Origin: Lachnospiraceae bacterium
GTDB lineage: Bacteria; Bacillota; Clostridia; Lachnospirales; Lachnospiraceae
Direction: 5' to 3'
Assembly: GCA_900753305.1 (NCBI GenBank)
Contig: CAADYR010000068.1
Location: 1-62,884 of the forward strand
DNA: 62,884 bases
The notes under the pieces: model-generated
Databases searched by the model: none
Told to the model about the DNA's origin: nothing
The model's input: the letters and a program-made list of their open reading frames with translations, nothing else
Translations under genes and position numbers: made by a program
Shown here: in pieces, positions 36,418 to 45,014 of the stretch
Position numbering within the stretch: position 1 is the first letter of the stretch
How the letters are laid out: each line of letters starts with the position of its first letter

Positions 36418-36489
36418 TACATATTGGATTGACGAATTGATATCTTCCTTATGTAGTTTACAGGACAACTGCATACAGGAGGTTTTTTT

Positions 36490-37038
36490 ATGCAAAAATT
36501 CAAGAAACTCTATGCAGATTCCATTATGGAACTGAAAGTAACCAAAAACATGGTCATTTGTGCTTTTATGGCTGCTTTGGCTGTCGTCTTAAGCTATACG
36601 ACCTCTATTGAGGTAGGCCCCTACATTAAAATCGGCTTTTCAGGACTGCCCAATCGAATCGTAGAATTTCTCTTTGGTCCGATTACCGGCTGTATCTTTG
36701 GCGGTACATTGGATATTCTCAAATATCTGATCAAACCAACCGGCCCATTCTTTTTTGGTTTTACCTTTGATGCCATGCTTTCCGGTATTATTTTCGGATC
36801 CCTTCTCTACAAAAAGCCATTGAAGATCTGGCGTATCATACTTGCTGAATTCATTGTAAAACTTGTAGTGAACTGTGGTCTCAATACACTGTGGATATCC
36901 ATGCTGTACGGCAAAGGATTTATGGTACTTCTTCCTGCACGTATTATAAAAAATGCAATCATGCTTCCTGTTGACAGCGCTCTCGTATACTTTTCTTTCC
37001 GCCTTGTTCAGAAGTTCAAGAGTCATTTACATATCTGA
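36490..37038 (+). CDS. folT: Folate ECF transporter S component
   Basis: The 182-residue membrane protein has about six helices and the folate-type S-component signature: GPYIKIGFSGLPNRIVEFLFGPITGC, with the LDILKYL and KPTGPFFFGFTFDAMLSG segments. It captures folate and works with a shared energy-coupling module encoded elsewhere. The ribosome site AGGAGG lies directly upstream and downstream of the THF riboswitch, which should shut synthesis when reduced folates are plentiful. Confidence 0.92.
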   Translation: MQKFKKLYADSIMELKVTKNMVICAFMAALAVVLSYTTSIEVGPYIKIGFSGLPNRIVEFLFGPITGCIFGGTLDILKYLIKPTGPFFFGFTFDAMLSGIIFGSLLYKKPLKIWRIILAEFIVKLVVNCGLNTLWISMLYGKGFMVLLPARIIKNAIMLPVDSALVYFSFRLVQKFKSHLHI

Positions 37039-37054
37039 TCTGTTATGGTAAAGT

Positions 37055-37107
37055 GCCTGGAAAAGTCCAAAGAAGAACACACCTTTTGGCTTTTCCGGGC
37101 TTTTTTT
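37055..37107 (+). terminator. Intrinsic terminator of folT
   Basis: GCCTGGAAAAG with CTTTTCCGGGC, extended by CCAAA/TTTGG, then seven T. Confidence 0.88.
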
Positions 37108-37207
37108 CTATGGTATAATTGTTACAAGTGGTGAGTTGATTCATTGCTTATTTCGGGGGGAGTATCACGAAGGAGACACAGCTTTTATTATCTACCGGAG
37201 GGATACC

Positions 37208-38491
37208 ATGCAGTATAATTATAACAATATTTTTCTGGAAAACAGACAAATGACTAATCGGTCTTCACTTCATTGGATGAGTATGATCGCCGCTCTGATC
37301 AGTGTCGTATGGATATTCAGTCTGTTCCATATTATTTCCATTTTCACCGCAGCATTTCAGATTATAGCACCTGTCAGTGTTCTGATCTTACTTTTGCCCA
37401 CTATATTAAATAGAGTAATGCATCTGTCCGATATTATGCTTGTTGGTTCAAAAGGCATTAGACTGTTAACCGGATTTATTCTCGGATGTAGTCTGGCTTC
37501 TGTTTTTTTGTTATCTGCCACTCTTGGTCATTATGCAGCTCCTATCTGGCTTCTGCCAGTGCTCATTGCCTGTCAGTATTATTCCAGGCGCATTACATCC
37601 TGTACCTTCTGGGCTGGTTTTGCAGGCATGATCTTTTCTTTTTATGCCTCCATATTTTTCGGCATTGAAGATGCCAATTTAACTGCACTATCTGTATGTG
37701 CAGATCATTTAACAGTAGCTGCCCTTGGCAGGGCATTAATGTACTTTATGCCGCAGATACTCATTTACTGTGCTACTTTACCGCTCTTTATGCTCATTAC
37801 GAAGCGTACTGAGCTGCTTATGAAAAAGCAGAAATTATCCATGATCGCATATCAGGCAAAACAAACTCTGGATCATCTGGACGAATTTCCTGATACCTAT
37901 ATCACAGACTGTCGTATTAAAATGAGATATCTGGCAAAGAATGGGATTGATGTCGATACTGCTCTTTCCAATATGGAAGGCAATGTAGATAAATATAATG
38001 ATTTCATGCTGACATTTGTGGGAGAAAGCCACCGCAAAGAAGACGAATTGTTTTCTCTTCTGGATACGGATACTCTCCTGCAATATGGTTCCAAGGTTCA
38101 TGCATTACGTGTAAAAGCAAATGCACTGGGATTAAGGAATCTTACAGATACTGCATTTTTTCATGAAATGGAAGCCTATGCAGGCAATCTGGAAGTAGTC
38201 CAGGCTAACTGGGAGAAGCTATCCTTTGAATGGGATGAAGCATGTGATCTTTTTACAGATTATATTCAGTCATTGGGACTAAAAGATCATGCCACAGATA
38301 GTCAGGGTAACCAGATCACATTTAAGAGATGGGGCGAACAACTCCATGAAGCCTTTAATGCTCTGGAGACTTACGACCCAGATAAGGCGCGTGCCATTCT
38401 GAATGAACTGCTGCAATATCAGATTGATGCAGACATTACAAAAAGTCTGGAAACAATCGTCGCAAACATTGATGAAGTAATGAAGGCATAA
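37208..38491 (+). CDS. Membrane protein with C-terminal HPt phosphotransfer domain
   Basis: The 427-residue protein has six or so membrane helices (about 22-195), no kinase and no receiver. Its C-terminal part resembles the tail of Lachnospiraceae hybrid kinases: NGIDVDTALSNMEGNVDKYN (about 250-270), then an HPt helix VHALRVKANALGLRNL with the phospho-accepting His at residue 298, and a closing YDPDKARAILNELL helix. It could shuttle phosphate between a separate kinase and regulator. ATG 37208 after GGAGGG is preferred to 37136. An extended -10 (TGGTATAAT, 37111-37119) lies upstream. Confidence 0.72.
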   Translation: MQYNYNNIFLENRQMTNRSSLHWMSMIAALISVVWIFSLFHIISIFTAAFQIIAPVSVLILLLPTILNRVMHLSDIMLVGSKGIRLLTGFILGCSLASVFLLSATLGHYAAPIWLLPVLIACQYYSRRITSCTFWAGFAGMIFSFYASIFFGIEDANLTALSVCADHLTVAALGRALMYFMPQILIYCATLPLFMLITKRTELLMKKQKLSMIAYQAKQTLDHLDEFPDTYITDCRIKMRYLAKNGIDVDTALSNMEGNVDKYNDFMLTFVGESHRKEDELFSLLDTDTLLQYGSKVHALRVKANALGLRNLTDTAFFHEMEAYAGNLEVVQANWEKLSFEWDEACDLFTDYIQSLGLKDHATDSQGNQITFKRWGEQLHEAFNALETYDPDKARAILNELLQYQIDADITKSLETIVANIDEVMKA

Positions 38492-38540
38492 AAAAACCGG
38501 TAATTTGAACCTTGCAAGTTCAGATTACCGGTTCTTATTT
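38492..38540. terminator. Bidirectional terminator
   Basis: AACCGGTAAT...TGAAC pairs with GTTCA...ATTACCGGTT, with A and T runs outside. Separates the convergent HPt and AEC genes. Confidence 0.85.
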
Positions 38541-38541
38541 T

Positions 38542-39489
38542 CTAAATCAGATTAAAATTCTTTAGTAAAAAGAGCCACAATGTAATAAAAACCGAACTCA
38601 GAAATGTGGTTGAAACCACACAACTGGAGGATAATACACCCTCATGCCCCATATTCTTTGACATAATATAGCAGCTTACTGTTGTAGGTGCTCCCAACAT
38701 AATAAGAATCGCTACCATTTTCTCATTGCGAAATCCCAATGTCGCTGCCGCAGGCAGAAAAATTGCCGGCATGACAAACAGTTTGATCAGAGAACTGATA
38801 ATAGTTGGTTTGATTTCTGCAAGTGCCTTACGACCTTCAAAACCTGCTCCCAGACCGATCAGTGCCAAAGGCGTTGCCAAAACAGAAAAATTATGTAGTG
38901 TTTTATCAATGATAAAAGGAATCGGTATCCTTGCCACTGATATGATCATTCCAATTAAAATACCGAGAATAATCGGATTGGTCGCAATTCCTTTTAAGGA
39001 TTTCTTCAATCCTGCTTTGTCCAGTCCCGTACTTCCCGGGGCGGTAAACGACAATATCATGACCGCAGCAACATTATACAAAGGCACAGTCGCCAGGATC
39101 ATCAGTGGTGCAATTGCACTCGAACCATAGATATTTACCATAAAAGCGACTCCGAGAACTGCAGCGCTGCCCCTGTAAGATGCCTGAATAAATTCACCCA
39201 GAATAGATTTCTTCTTAATAAAGAGCACTGCAAACACAGCGATCAACAGTATGCAGACTAACGTCACTCCAAAACAGAAAACCACAAATGTCGTATCCCA
39301 TACCGCATAGAAATCCGCCTCTGCAATATCTATAATCAATAAGACCGGCAACGTGATCTTATAATTAAATGAATTAAGTGTTTTTACAAAACCATCATCT
39401 ACAATTTTCATCTGCCTGAATACATATCCTGCTACCATTACCAGAAAAATAGGAATAGTAGCATTCAGACTAAATATTAAATTTTCCAT
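38542..39489 (-). CDS. AEC-family (auxin efflux carrier-like) transporter
   Basis: The 315-residue protein has about ten membrane helices in two five-helix repeats, starting MENLIFSLNATIPIFLVMVA. The AEC family exports organic acids such as malate or malonate; substrate unknown here. The longer frame from 39606 runs over a terminator; GGAGG fits ATG 39489. Confidence 0.88.
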   Translation of the reverse strand: MENLIFSLNATIPIFLVMVAGYVFRQMKIVDDGFVKTLNSFNYKITLPVLLIIDIAEADFYAVWDTTFVVFCFGVTLVCILLIAVFAVLFIKKKSILGEFIQASYRGSAAVLGVAFMVNIYGSSAIAPLMILATVPLYNVAAVMILSFTAPGSTGLDKAGLKKSLKGIATNPIILGILIGMIISVARIPIPFIIDKTLHNFSVLATPLALIGLGAGFEGRKALAEIKPTIISSLIKLFVMPAIFLPAAATLGFRNEKMVAILIMLGAPTTVSCYIMSKNMGHEGVLSSSCVVSTTFLSSVFITLWLFLLKNFNLI

Positions 39490-39558
39490 AACAATCCTCC
39501 ATTCACGTACTTTTATAGCATACTCCTTTTTATCATCCTCCGCAATCCTGGCAGCCAC

Positions 39559-39590
39559 AAAAAAAGAGCCTTCACAAGGAAGACCCTTTC
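39559..39590 (-). terminator. Terminator after the small membrane protein gene
   Basis: Minus strand GGGTCTTC pairs with GAAGGCTC (G-U pairs), followed by seven T. It separates 39612-39890 from the AEC gene. Confidence 0.7.
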
Positions 39591-39611
39591 TGTGCTGCAT
39601 TTCCATTAATA

Positions 39612-39890
39612 CTACACTTCATCTGCCGCCGCAGGTGCTGTAACTGCAACTGTTGCTACTACCGTTATCACTACAGCCAGAATAATGAGAAGCATTCCTC
39701 CCAGAAGAAGCATAACTCCACTTCCGCTGTCTTCTGATGTTTCTCCATCTGATGTCTGTGCCTGTTCCGTTACAACCGGATTACTTTCTGCTGCTTTTAC
39801 ACTTACTGCTCCACCTGCAAAAGCTGTAATGCAGCAGGCAGCCGCCATTACCATAAACATTCGAATTAACTTACCAAAGATTTTTTGCAT
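39612..39890 (-). CDS. Small secreted, membrane-tethered protein
   Basis: The 92 residues consist of a signal peptide (MRMFMVMAAACCITAFAGG-like core, about 9-33), a short acidic Ser/Thr/Gln linker and a C-terminal membrane helix of about 25 residues (58-84) ending TAPAAADEV. No family recognised. A type I topology with a very short outer segment is predicted. It has its own leader region and terminator. Confidence 0.65.
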   Translation of the reverse strand: MQKIFGKLIRMFMVMAAACCITAFAGGAVSVKAAESNPVVTEQAQTSDGETSEDSGSGVMLLLGGMLLIILAVVITVVATVAVTAPAAADEV

Positions 39891-39978
39891 ATTTGACCCA
39901 CCTTTACAATTGTCTCTCTAATATAAATTATAACAAATATTTCTCAAAATGCAAAATATTTTCTGACATTTTATACAT

Positions 39979-40791
39979 TTACAGGGAAACCTGCTGTCCT
40001 CCCTTTACTTCCACGAATTTTTCATCATCTACACATAACCACAGACTCTGCACACAGGGATTGTATACAAAAGAACCATCTGCTGCATACTGAGCCGCTT
40101 TAATGACATCCATATAATCAACGATCTGAATATTTGTCGCATACCAGATATCATCCCTGCCACCAACAAGCCTGCAGAATTCTTCCATGACTTCCCAGTT
40201 ATTATTTTTGGTAAATTCATAGCTGTGTCCCCATACATACATCATATACAGATACTGCTTCTTATGCAGGTCTACGAACTCCTGCCCCAGTGACAACAGA
40301 TTGTGGTCATGATGACAGGTTGCTTTCCACTGTAAGAAATTCTCCGGCATTGCAAAGCCATCCGTATTACCCACAACTCTTCCGTAACGAATTCCCAAAG
40401 CAGGGAGCATAGCACGGATTTCCTTTGATTCTGAGCCATTGGGATAAGCCAGTCCACGAACCGGATAACCCATAATTTCTTCCAGTTTCTTTCTGTCCTC
40501 TAATACCTCCTGCGCTACCAGTTCTATGGGACATCTGCCAATCGTGGGATGAGATACTGTATGACAGGCAATTTCATGTCCTTTATACAACTCCCTGTAT
40601 TCAGCCTGTGGAATTCTGACCGGATCTCCCTCCAGTCCGCTGTTTACATTAAATGTACCTTTAATTCCATAACGGTTGAACAGTTCTACCAGTCTTCTGT
40701 CCTCATGTTTACCGTCGTCATAACTCATAGTCAGTACTTTATGCTTTCCTCCCGGAAAACAGGCATATATTTTCTTTATATTTGTCTTCAT
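39979..40791 (-). CDS. Polysaccharide deacetylase (CE4) family protein
   Basis: NodB-type fold of 270 residues: SYDDGKHED with the metal and catalytic Asp residues (about 24-26), HTVSHPTIG with the two metal His (about 78 and 82), and GLAYPNGS for motif 3. It lacks a signal peptide, so it is probably cytoplasmic and may act on small N-acetylated sugars rather than peptidoglycan. Starts after CAGGAG. Confidence 0.87.
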   Translation of the reverse strand: MKTNIKKIYACFPGGKHKVLTMSYDDGKHEDRRLVELFNRYGIKGTFNVNSGLEGDPVRIPQAEYRELYKGHEIACHTVSHPTIGRCPIELVAQEVLEDRKKLEEIMGYPVRGLAYPNGSESKEIRAMLPALGIRYGRVVGNTDGFAMPENFLQWKATCHHDHNLLSLGQEFVDLHKKQYLYMMYVWGHSYEFTKNNNWEVMEEFCRLVGGRDDIWYATNIQIVDYMDVIKAAQYAADGSFVYNPCVQSLWLCVDDEKFVEVKGGQQVSL

Positions 40792-40811
40792 AATTGTAGA
40801 TTCTCTCCTGT

Positions 40812-41216
40812 TTATTCTCTTGTGCTTCGGATATTTTTTTCAAAATGCGCCACCAGCCTGCGTGCCGTCTCTTCATCTGATTTTTCCAGTGTATCAATAA
40901 AATCTCTGAGCGGCGCAAGTGTCTGCTCATCCGCCATAATCATGGAATGTTTCAGATTTTCAATATAATCTGGAATTTCTTCACTGAATCCCAACGACAC
41001 TTTTCCTTCCGGTAACATGGCAATTTGAAGTGTATATGCAACATTTGTCCACTCTATTTTCTGTGTTGCAGCACACAATTCCTTTGCCTTTTTCAGGAAG
41101 TGGAATCCTGCCGGTGTTCTGTCCAGAATGTCATCTATTGTTATTCCAAAAAATTCCATATCATCCGGGGTAGCAATACAGGTAACCTTCAGGTTACTTT
41201 GCCTGGAATATTCCAT
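40812..41216 (-). CDS. MecA-N-terminal-domain-like protein
   Basis: The 134-residue protein follows the MecA N-terminal half: NLKVTCIATPDDMEFFGITIDDIL, then FHFLKKAKELC and a beta strand VAYTLQIAMLPEGKVSLGFS. In MecA this half binds target proteins, while the missing C-terminal half binds ClpC. A variable acidic helix replaces it here. ATG 41216 fits AGGAGG; a longer frame starts at 41246. Upstream of the deacetylase gene, 20 bases apart. Confidence 0.55.
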   Translation of the reverse strand: MEYSRQSNLKVTCIATPDDMEFFGITIDDILDRTPAGFHFLKKAKELCAATQKIEWTNVAYTLQIAMLPEGKVSLGFSEEIPDYIENLKHSMIMADEQTLAPLRDFIDTLEKSDEETARRLVAHFEKNIRSTRE

Positions 41217-41298
41217 ACTTGTGCCTCCTTCTTCATAGTATCTCAATTATGTTCTATTATACATCGTTCTGCACAAAAAATCATACAATACGTAAAAA

Positions 41299-41343
41299 AT
41301 CCCGATATCAATTTAAGTTGCAAAACTACTTTGATATCGGGAT
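41299..41343 (-). terminator. Terminator of the Asp/Thr-rich secreted protein gene
   Basis: ATCCCGATATCAA pairs with TTGATATCGGGAT; minus-strand T run follows (A at 41294-41299). Confidence 0.85.
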
Positions 41344-41363
41344 CTCTCTATTATCAATTTAAA

Positions 41364-42671
41364 TTATTGTGCATACACACCTGTAAGATAACCAAATCCA
41401 TACCACTGTGGTTCTTCTGTAACAGATGTTGTTGCTCCTGTTGCATCATCTACAGATGCTGCCAGAGCTGTTGCTTCTTCTACAATTGTTGTACCTGCTC
41501 CTGCGGGAATTACAAAAGATACGACATCATCACCCTTGCCAAAAGTTGTAACTAAAGTAACATCGCCTCTCTTCTGTAATGCATCAATAACGTTTTTGTT
41601 ATATGTGTTCCATACGTCTGTCTTAACTTCTACAGTTGCATTCTCCTCTGCTGTAAGGATCTTCTTCTCAACAGATTTCAGCCATGCACCATATGCACTG
41701 ACTGGTCTGGTCTGCTCTACGTCCCCACAACTGCACATATACGCTTCTATACCATCTTCTGTGTCAGTTACTGTCTTAATAGTAGTCCACTCATAATGAT
41801 GCTCATGTGCACCACCGTCTGTTGCCGGCTGTACTGGTACTTCTACAGGAATCTTCTTACCATTAACTGTCAAATAAATGGTTACACTAAGTCCACTCTC
41901 CGGAATCTGATATCCGATTCTTGCTACTAATTTATCAGCAGGAATTGTAATGGTAACATTATATTTACCAGTTACTGCTGTACCCATCAGCTTAACTCTC
42001 ATATAGTCTGCTCCATTATTATAAGTATACTTATATAATCTTAAGCCTTCAGGTAAATCAGTACATAAATCTGTCAGATCATCATTATGTTTAAAAACAC
42101 CCTTGCATGTCAGAGCTCCTTCAAAGTTAAGCTTGAAAATAGTTTCTAATATGTCTCCATCTTCACCTGAAATATCAACTACATTTTCTAACTCTTTTGA
42201 ATCATGATAATTATCATCATTCCATGTCGTATACATAGCAGCATCCTTCTTAACAGTTGTACTGTCATCCCCATACACTACTACATCTGTATCTGTTGTT
42301 GCATCCACGTCAGTTACTGTATCTGCGTCTGTTGTTGTATCCGCATCTGTTGTTACATCTGTGTCAGTTACTGTATCTGCATCTGCTGTTGTATCTGCAT
42401 CTGTTGCTGTATCTGCATCTGCTGTTGAGTCTGCATCTGCTGTTGAGTCTGCATCTGCTGTTGAGTCTGCATCTGCTGTTGAGTCTGTATCCGTTGTTGT
42501 ATCTGCATCTGCCGTTGTGTCCGTATCCATTGTCGTGGCTGCATCTGTTGCTGCGTCTGTGTCCGTTGCAACTACCACATCCTCAGCAGCATATACCTGC
42601 TGCACACCTGCACCTGACAGTGCAACTACTGCTGCCAGTGCCAAAGCTCCTACTATCTTCTTTAACTTCAT
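41364..42671 (-). CDS. Secreted protein with Asp/Thr/Ala dipeptide-repeat region
   Basis: A signal peptide (about 1-28, AxA cleavage near QVYAAED) is followed by a repeat region of about 105 residues made of TD and AD units (for example DSTADADSTADADSTADA). A beta-rich domain then contains HEHHYEWTTIKTV and a paired-Cys CSCGD motif. No LPxTG motif or C-terminal anchor is visible, so the protein is likely released or loosely bound. The highly acidic repeat might bind Ca2+. No family recognised for the C-terminal region. Ribosome site GAAAGGG. Confidence 0.75.
   Translation of the reverse strand: MKLKKIVGALALAAVVALSGAGVQQVYAAEDVVVATDTDAATDAATTMDTDTTADADTTTDTDSTADADSTADADSTADADSTADADTATDADTTADADTVTDTDVTTDADTTTDADTVTDVDATTDTDVVVYGDDSTTVKKDAAMYTTWNDDNYHDSKELENVVDISGEDGDILETIFKLNFEGALTCKGVFKHNDDLTDLCTDLPEGLRLYKYTYNNGADYMRVKLMGTAVTGKYNVTITIPADKLVARIGYQIPESGLSVTIYLTVNGKKIPVEVPVQPATDGGAHEHHYEWTTIKTVTDTEDGIEAYMCSCGDVEQTRPVSAYGAWLKSVEKKILTAEENATVEVKTDVWNTYNKNVIDALQKRGDVTLVTTFGKGDDVVSFVIPAGAGTTIVEEATALAASVDDATGATTSVTEEPQWYGFGYLTGVYAQ
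42424..42489. repeat. 18-bp tandem repeats within secreted-protein gene
   Basis: About four near-identical units of GTTGAGTCTGCATCTGCT, within a wider degenerate 6- and 18-bp repeat field (about 42285-42560). In-frame, so copy-number change would only lengthen or shorten the acidic region. Confidence 0.85.
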
Positions 42672-42907
42672 TTTAACCCTTTCCTTTCTTTATCTGCCAA
42701 ATAATATTGCAGGTATTTCGCTCCTCTTATGTTTTGCAACTTTCTGTATTATATTTGTTCCGTTTTAGTTTGTCAAACATGTCAAAATCTGGTTATTCTT
42801 TCCATTTTAGTACTATGGGACTATAATCAGTCAAAGGTGTTATGCATTTAGTACAATTTCCCTATGTTTTTCATCCTAAATTTCTATATTTATATCAAAT
42901 AAAAAAA

Positions 42908-42947
42908 GAAACCGTAACAAAAGAAATCTCTTCTTCTGTTACGGCTT
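42908..42947 (-). terminator. Intrinsic terminator
   Basis: GAAGCCGTAACA with TGTTACGGTTTC (minus strand), inner AAGAA/TTCTT, then T7. Ends the gene at 42965-43363. Confidence 0.85.
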
Positions 42948-42964
42948 CCTTGCCTTTTCTCTCC

Positions 42965-43363
42965 TTATGACGGTTCATCATCTTCTACCAGATCCGTGTG
43001 GAACATAAGCAGAAATTCTGCACCGTTTTTTAAAGTCAGTTTCATGACAACGCCTTTGCCATCAACTGAAATTTTGGAGTTTACAGTCTTAACTGTATCC
43101 AGATTCAGTTGTACTGTGGTAAACATATCGTCGCTTACCAGACACATGACTCTGCCAATAACTTTTACTTCTGAACAGATCACGGATATTGACATATTTA
43201 ATCCTGTTCCGTCCGTTACGTCTTCTATGGTTGACAAAGCGATTGGTATATTCTTAACATCAGCTAATATCGCAATCAGACTGTCGGCATCGTTAACGAT
43301 CAACAGACGGTTCCGCATGACCTCAAGATAATTTGTCCAGTTCTGCATACCATCCATACTCAA
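42965..43363 (-). CDS. Conserved-looking hypothetical protein
   Basis: A 132-residue protein of mixed alpha/beta character with no signal peptide or membrane helix. The C-terminal half alternates hydrophobic strands (VQLNLDTVKTVNSKISVDG, VVMKLTLKNGAEFLLMF). I do not recognise the family. The likely start is a TTG at 43363 with GGAGG eight bases upstream; ATG codons at residues 3 and 6 are alternatives. It stands alone behind about 250 bases of leader. Confidence 0.6.
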   Translation of the reverse strand: MSMDGMQNWTNYLEVMRNRLLIVNDADSLIAILADVKNIPIALSTIEDVTDGTGLNMSISVICSEVKVIGRVMCLVSDDMFTTVQLNLDTVKTVNSKISVDGKGVVMKLTLKNGAEFLLMFHTDLVEDDEPS

Positions 43364-43614
43364 TTTAATGGCCTCCTTTGAGTTACTCCCCCTTAAAATG
43401 AGTGCTTGAAATACAAGGCCTGTTCCTTATGACTGATTCTTCCGTATAGCTACCTTATTTTACTCCTCCTGTGCATCCTTCATGCGTGGGTGGATACCTT
43501 GTTCTTACATTATATACCACCTTTTAATATTGTGTCAACTTTATAAGTGTGTTCTTTATTGTCAGTAATATTCAGTTTTTATTCGTGTTTTGTATACTGT
43601 ATATTTTGTATATA
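43364..43614. other. Non-coding interval upstream of hypothetical gene
   Basis: No gene-sized frame. On the minus strand it has a small GCAT-GAAGG-ATGC hairpin region (about 43470-43495), a Pu-rich AAGGGGGAG stretch and a seven-codon ATG...TAA frame. No known riboswitch was recognised. The interval also carries the rluA 3' boundary. Confidence 0.4.
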
Positions 43615-44304
43615 CTATTTAATATTCCATTCTTCCGGAAAGGGCAAAGTATATTCCATCTTCTTACCTGAAACAGGATGTTTTAAAATAAGCCTGCTCG
43701 CCAAAAGTGCCGTGTGGCAAATTCCTGTTATTTCTGAAAGTCTTGCGGAATCCCTGGAAGCATACTTATTATCTCCTAATAATGGCATCTGCGCATGAGC
43801 CATCTGAACACGGATCTGATGATGTCTGCCTGTAAATAACTCAATCTCTACCAGCGCATATCCTTCACCATTGTACTCATACTGCCCACAAAATTTCCAA
43901 TCCAGTTCTGCCTTTTTTGCGTTTTTATCCCCTGGGCTGACTACCCGTGAAAGATTGGTTCTTCCATCTTTTAAAAGATAATCTGTCAAATGTCCAGTCT
44001 GATCATCCAGCGCAGGATGCAACGGCACCAATGCATGATAGTACTTCTTTAAACTGCCGTTTTGCAAGTCTTTTGACAACTTTGCTGCAGCCTGAGGTGT
44101 TCTGGCAAACACCAACAGTCCTTCTACAGGCTGATCCAGTCTGTGAACTACTGCTAAATAAGTATTCTGCCCTGTTTTTTTCAAATAATTCTTTAATTCA
44201 CTCTCAACATCTGCCTGTCCAAGTTTTGCTGTCTGCGTGGCAATGCCTGCCGGCTTATGAATCACAAGAATGTCTTTATCTTCATATATAATAACTGTTT
44301 TCAT
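43615..44304 (-). CDS. RluA-family pseudouridine synthase
   Basis: A 229-residue cytoplasmic RNA-modifying enzyme. The catalytic Asp is in HRLDQPVEGLLVFA (about residue 58). GRHHQIRVQMAHA and GDNKYA near the C-terminus complete the family motifs. There is no S4 domain, so it is one of the short RluA/TruC-like forms; its RNA target is not evident. It starts 4 bases after the response-regulator stop, in the same operon. Confidence 0.88.
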   Translation of the reverse strand: MKTVIIYEDKDILVIHKPAGIATQTAKLGQADVESELKNYLKKTGQNTYLAVVHRLDQPVEGLLVFARTPQAAAKLSKDLQNGSLKKYYHALVPLHPALDDQTGHLTDYLLKDGRTNLSRVVSPGDKNAKKAELDWKFCGQYEYNGEGYALVEIELFTGRHHQIRVQMAHAQMPLLGDNKYASRDSARLSEITGICHTALLASRLILKHPVSGKKMEYTLPFPEEWNIK

Positions 44305-44308
44305 CTGA

Positions 44309-44998
44309 CTATAACTTGAATCTGTAGCCTACACCCCAAATTGTTTCAATGTACTGCGGCTTAGAAGTGTCTGTTTCGATTTTCTCACGAATTTTCTTAA
44401 TGTGTACAGTAACAGTAGCAATGTCCCCTATAGAATCCATATCCCAGATTTCACGGAACAGTTCTTCCTTTGTAAACACATGATTCGGATTCTCTGCAAG
44501 GAATGTAAGTAAGTCAAATTCCTTTGTTGTAAAAGTCTTTTCTACACCATCAACAAATACTCTTCTGGCTGTCTTATCAATTCGAATACCTCTGATCTCT
44601 ACAATGTCATTTTCCTTCGTGTGTGTACCTACCAGACGATTATAACGTGCCATATGTGCCTTTACACGGGCAACCAGTTCGCTCGGGCTGAACGGTTTTG
44701 TCAGGTAATCATCCGCACCCAGTCCCAGACCTCTGATCTTATCAATATCATCCTTCTTTGCTGAAACCATAAGAATAGGAATGTCTTTCTCCTCACGGAT
44801 ACGCTTACAGATTTCAAATCCATCAATACCCGGAAGCATCAGATCCAGGATGATAAGGTCAAAATCTTCTGAAAGTGCTGTTGCAAGTCCTGTATCACCA
44901 CTATTCTCAATTACTACCTCAAAATCATTCAGTTCCAGATAGTCTTTCTCCAGATCTGCAATTGCTTCTTCATCTTCTACGATTAAAATTTTACTCAT
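44309..44998 (-). CDS. OmpR/PhoB-type response regulator
   Basis: Receiver domain with EDEEA, phospho-acceptor Asp in LIILDLMLPG (about 52) and Lys in TKPFSP. Winged-helix DNA-binding domain at about 130-228 (KEFDLLTFLAENPNHVFTKE, DIATVTVHIKKIREKIE). AAAGG is placed for ATG 44998 rather than 45007. The histidine kinase gene lies immediately upstream. Confidence 0.92.
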   Translation of the reverse strand: MSKILIVEDEEAIADLEKDYLELNDFEVVIENSGDTGLATALSEDFDLIILDLMLPGIDGFEICKRIREEKDIPILMVSAKKDDIDKIRGLGLGADDYLTKPFSPSELVARVKAHMARYNRLVGTHTKENDIVEIRGIRIDKTARRVFVDGVEKTFTTKEFDLLTFLAENPNHVFTKEELFREIWDMDSIGDIATVTVHIKKIREKIETDTSKPQYIETIWGVGYRFKL

Positions 44999-45014
44999 AT
45001 CTTTCATCCTTTCT

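Noticed and set aside
42285..42560. Tandem repeat field considered as a CRISPR array
   Set aside because: Repeats are directly adjacent with no unique spacers, lie within a coding frame and no cas genes are present.
42204..42768. Long plus-strand frames over the Asp/Thr repeat gene (up to about 139 residues)
   Set aside because: They are low-complexity mirror frames of the repeat codons on the other strand, without ribosome sites, and the minus-strand product has a signal peptide and proper start.
43470..43500. Considered as a c-di-GMP or yybP-ykoY riboswitch upstream of the hypothetical gene
   Set aside because: The conserved core motifs of those classes are not visible; only a small local hairpin and purine-rich blocks can be seen.
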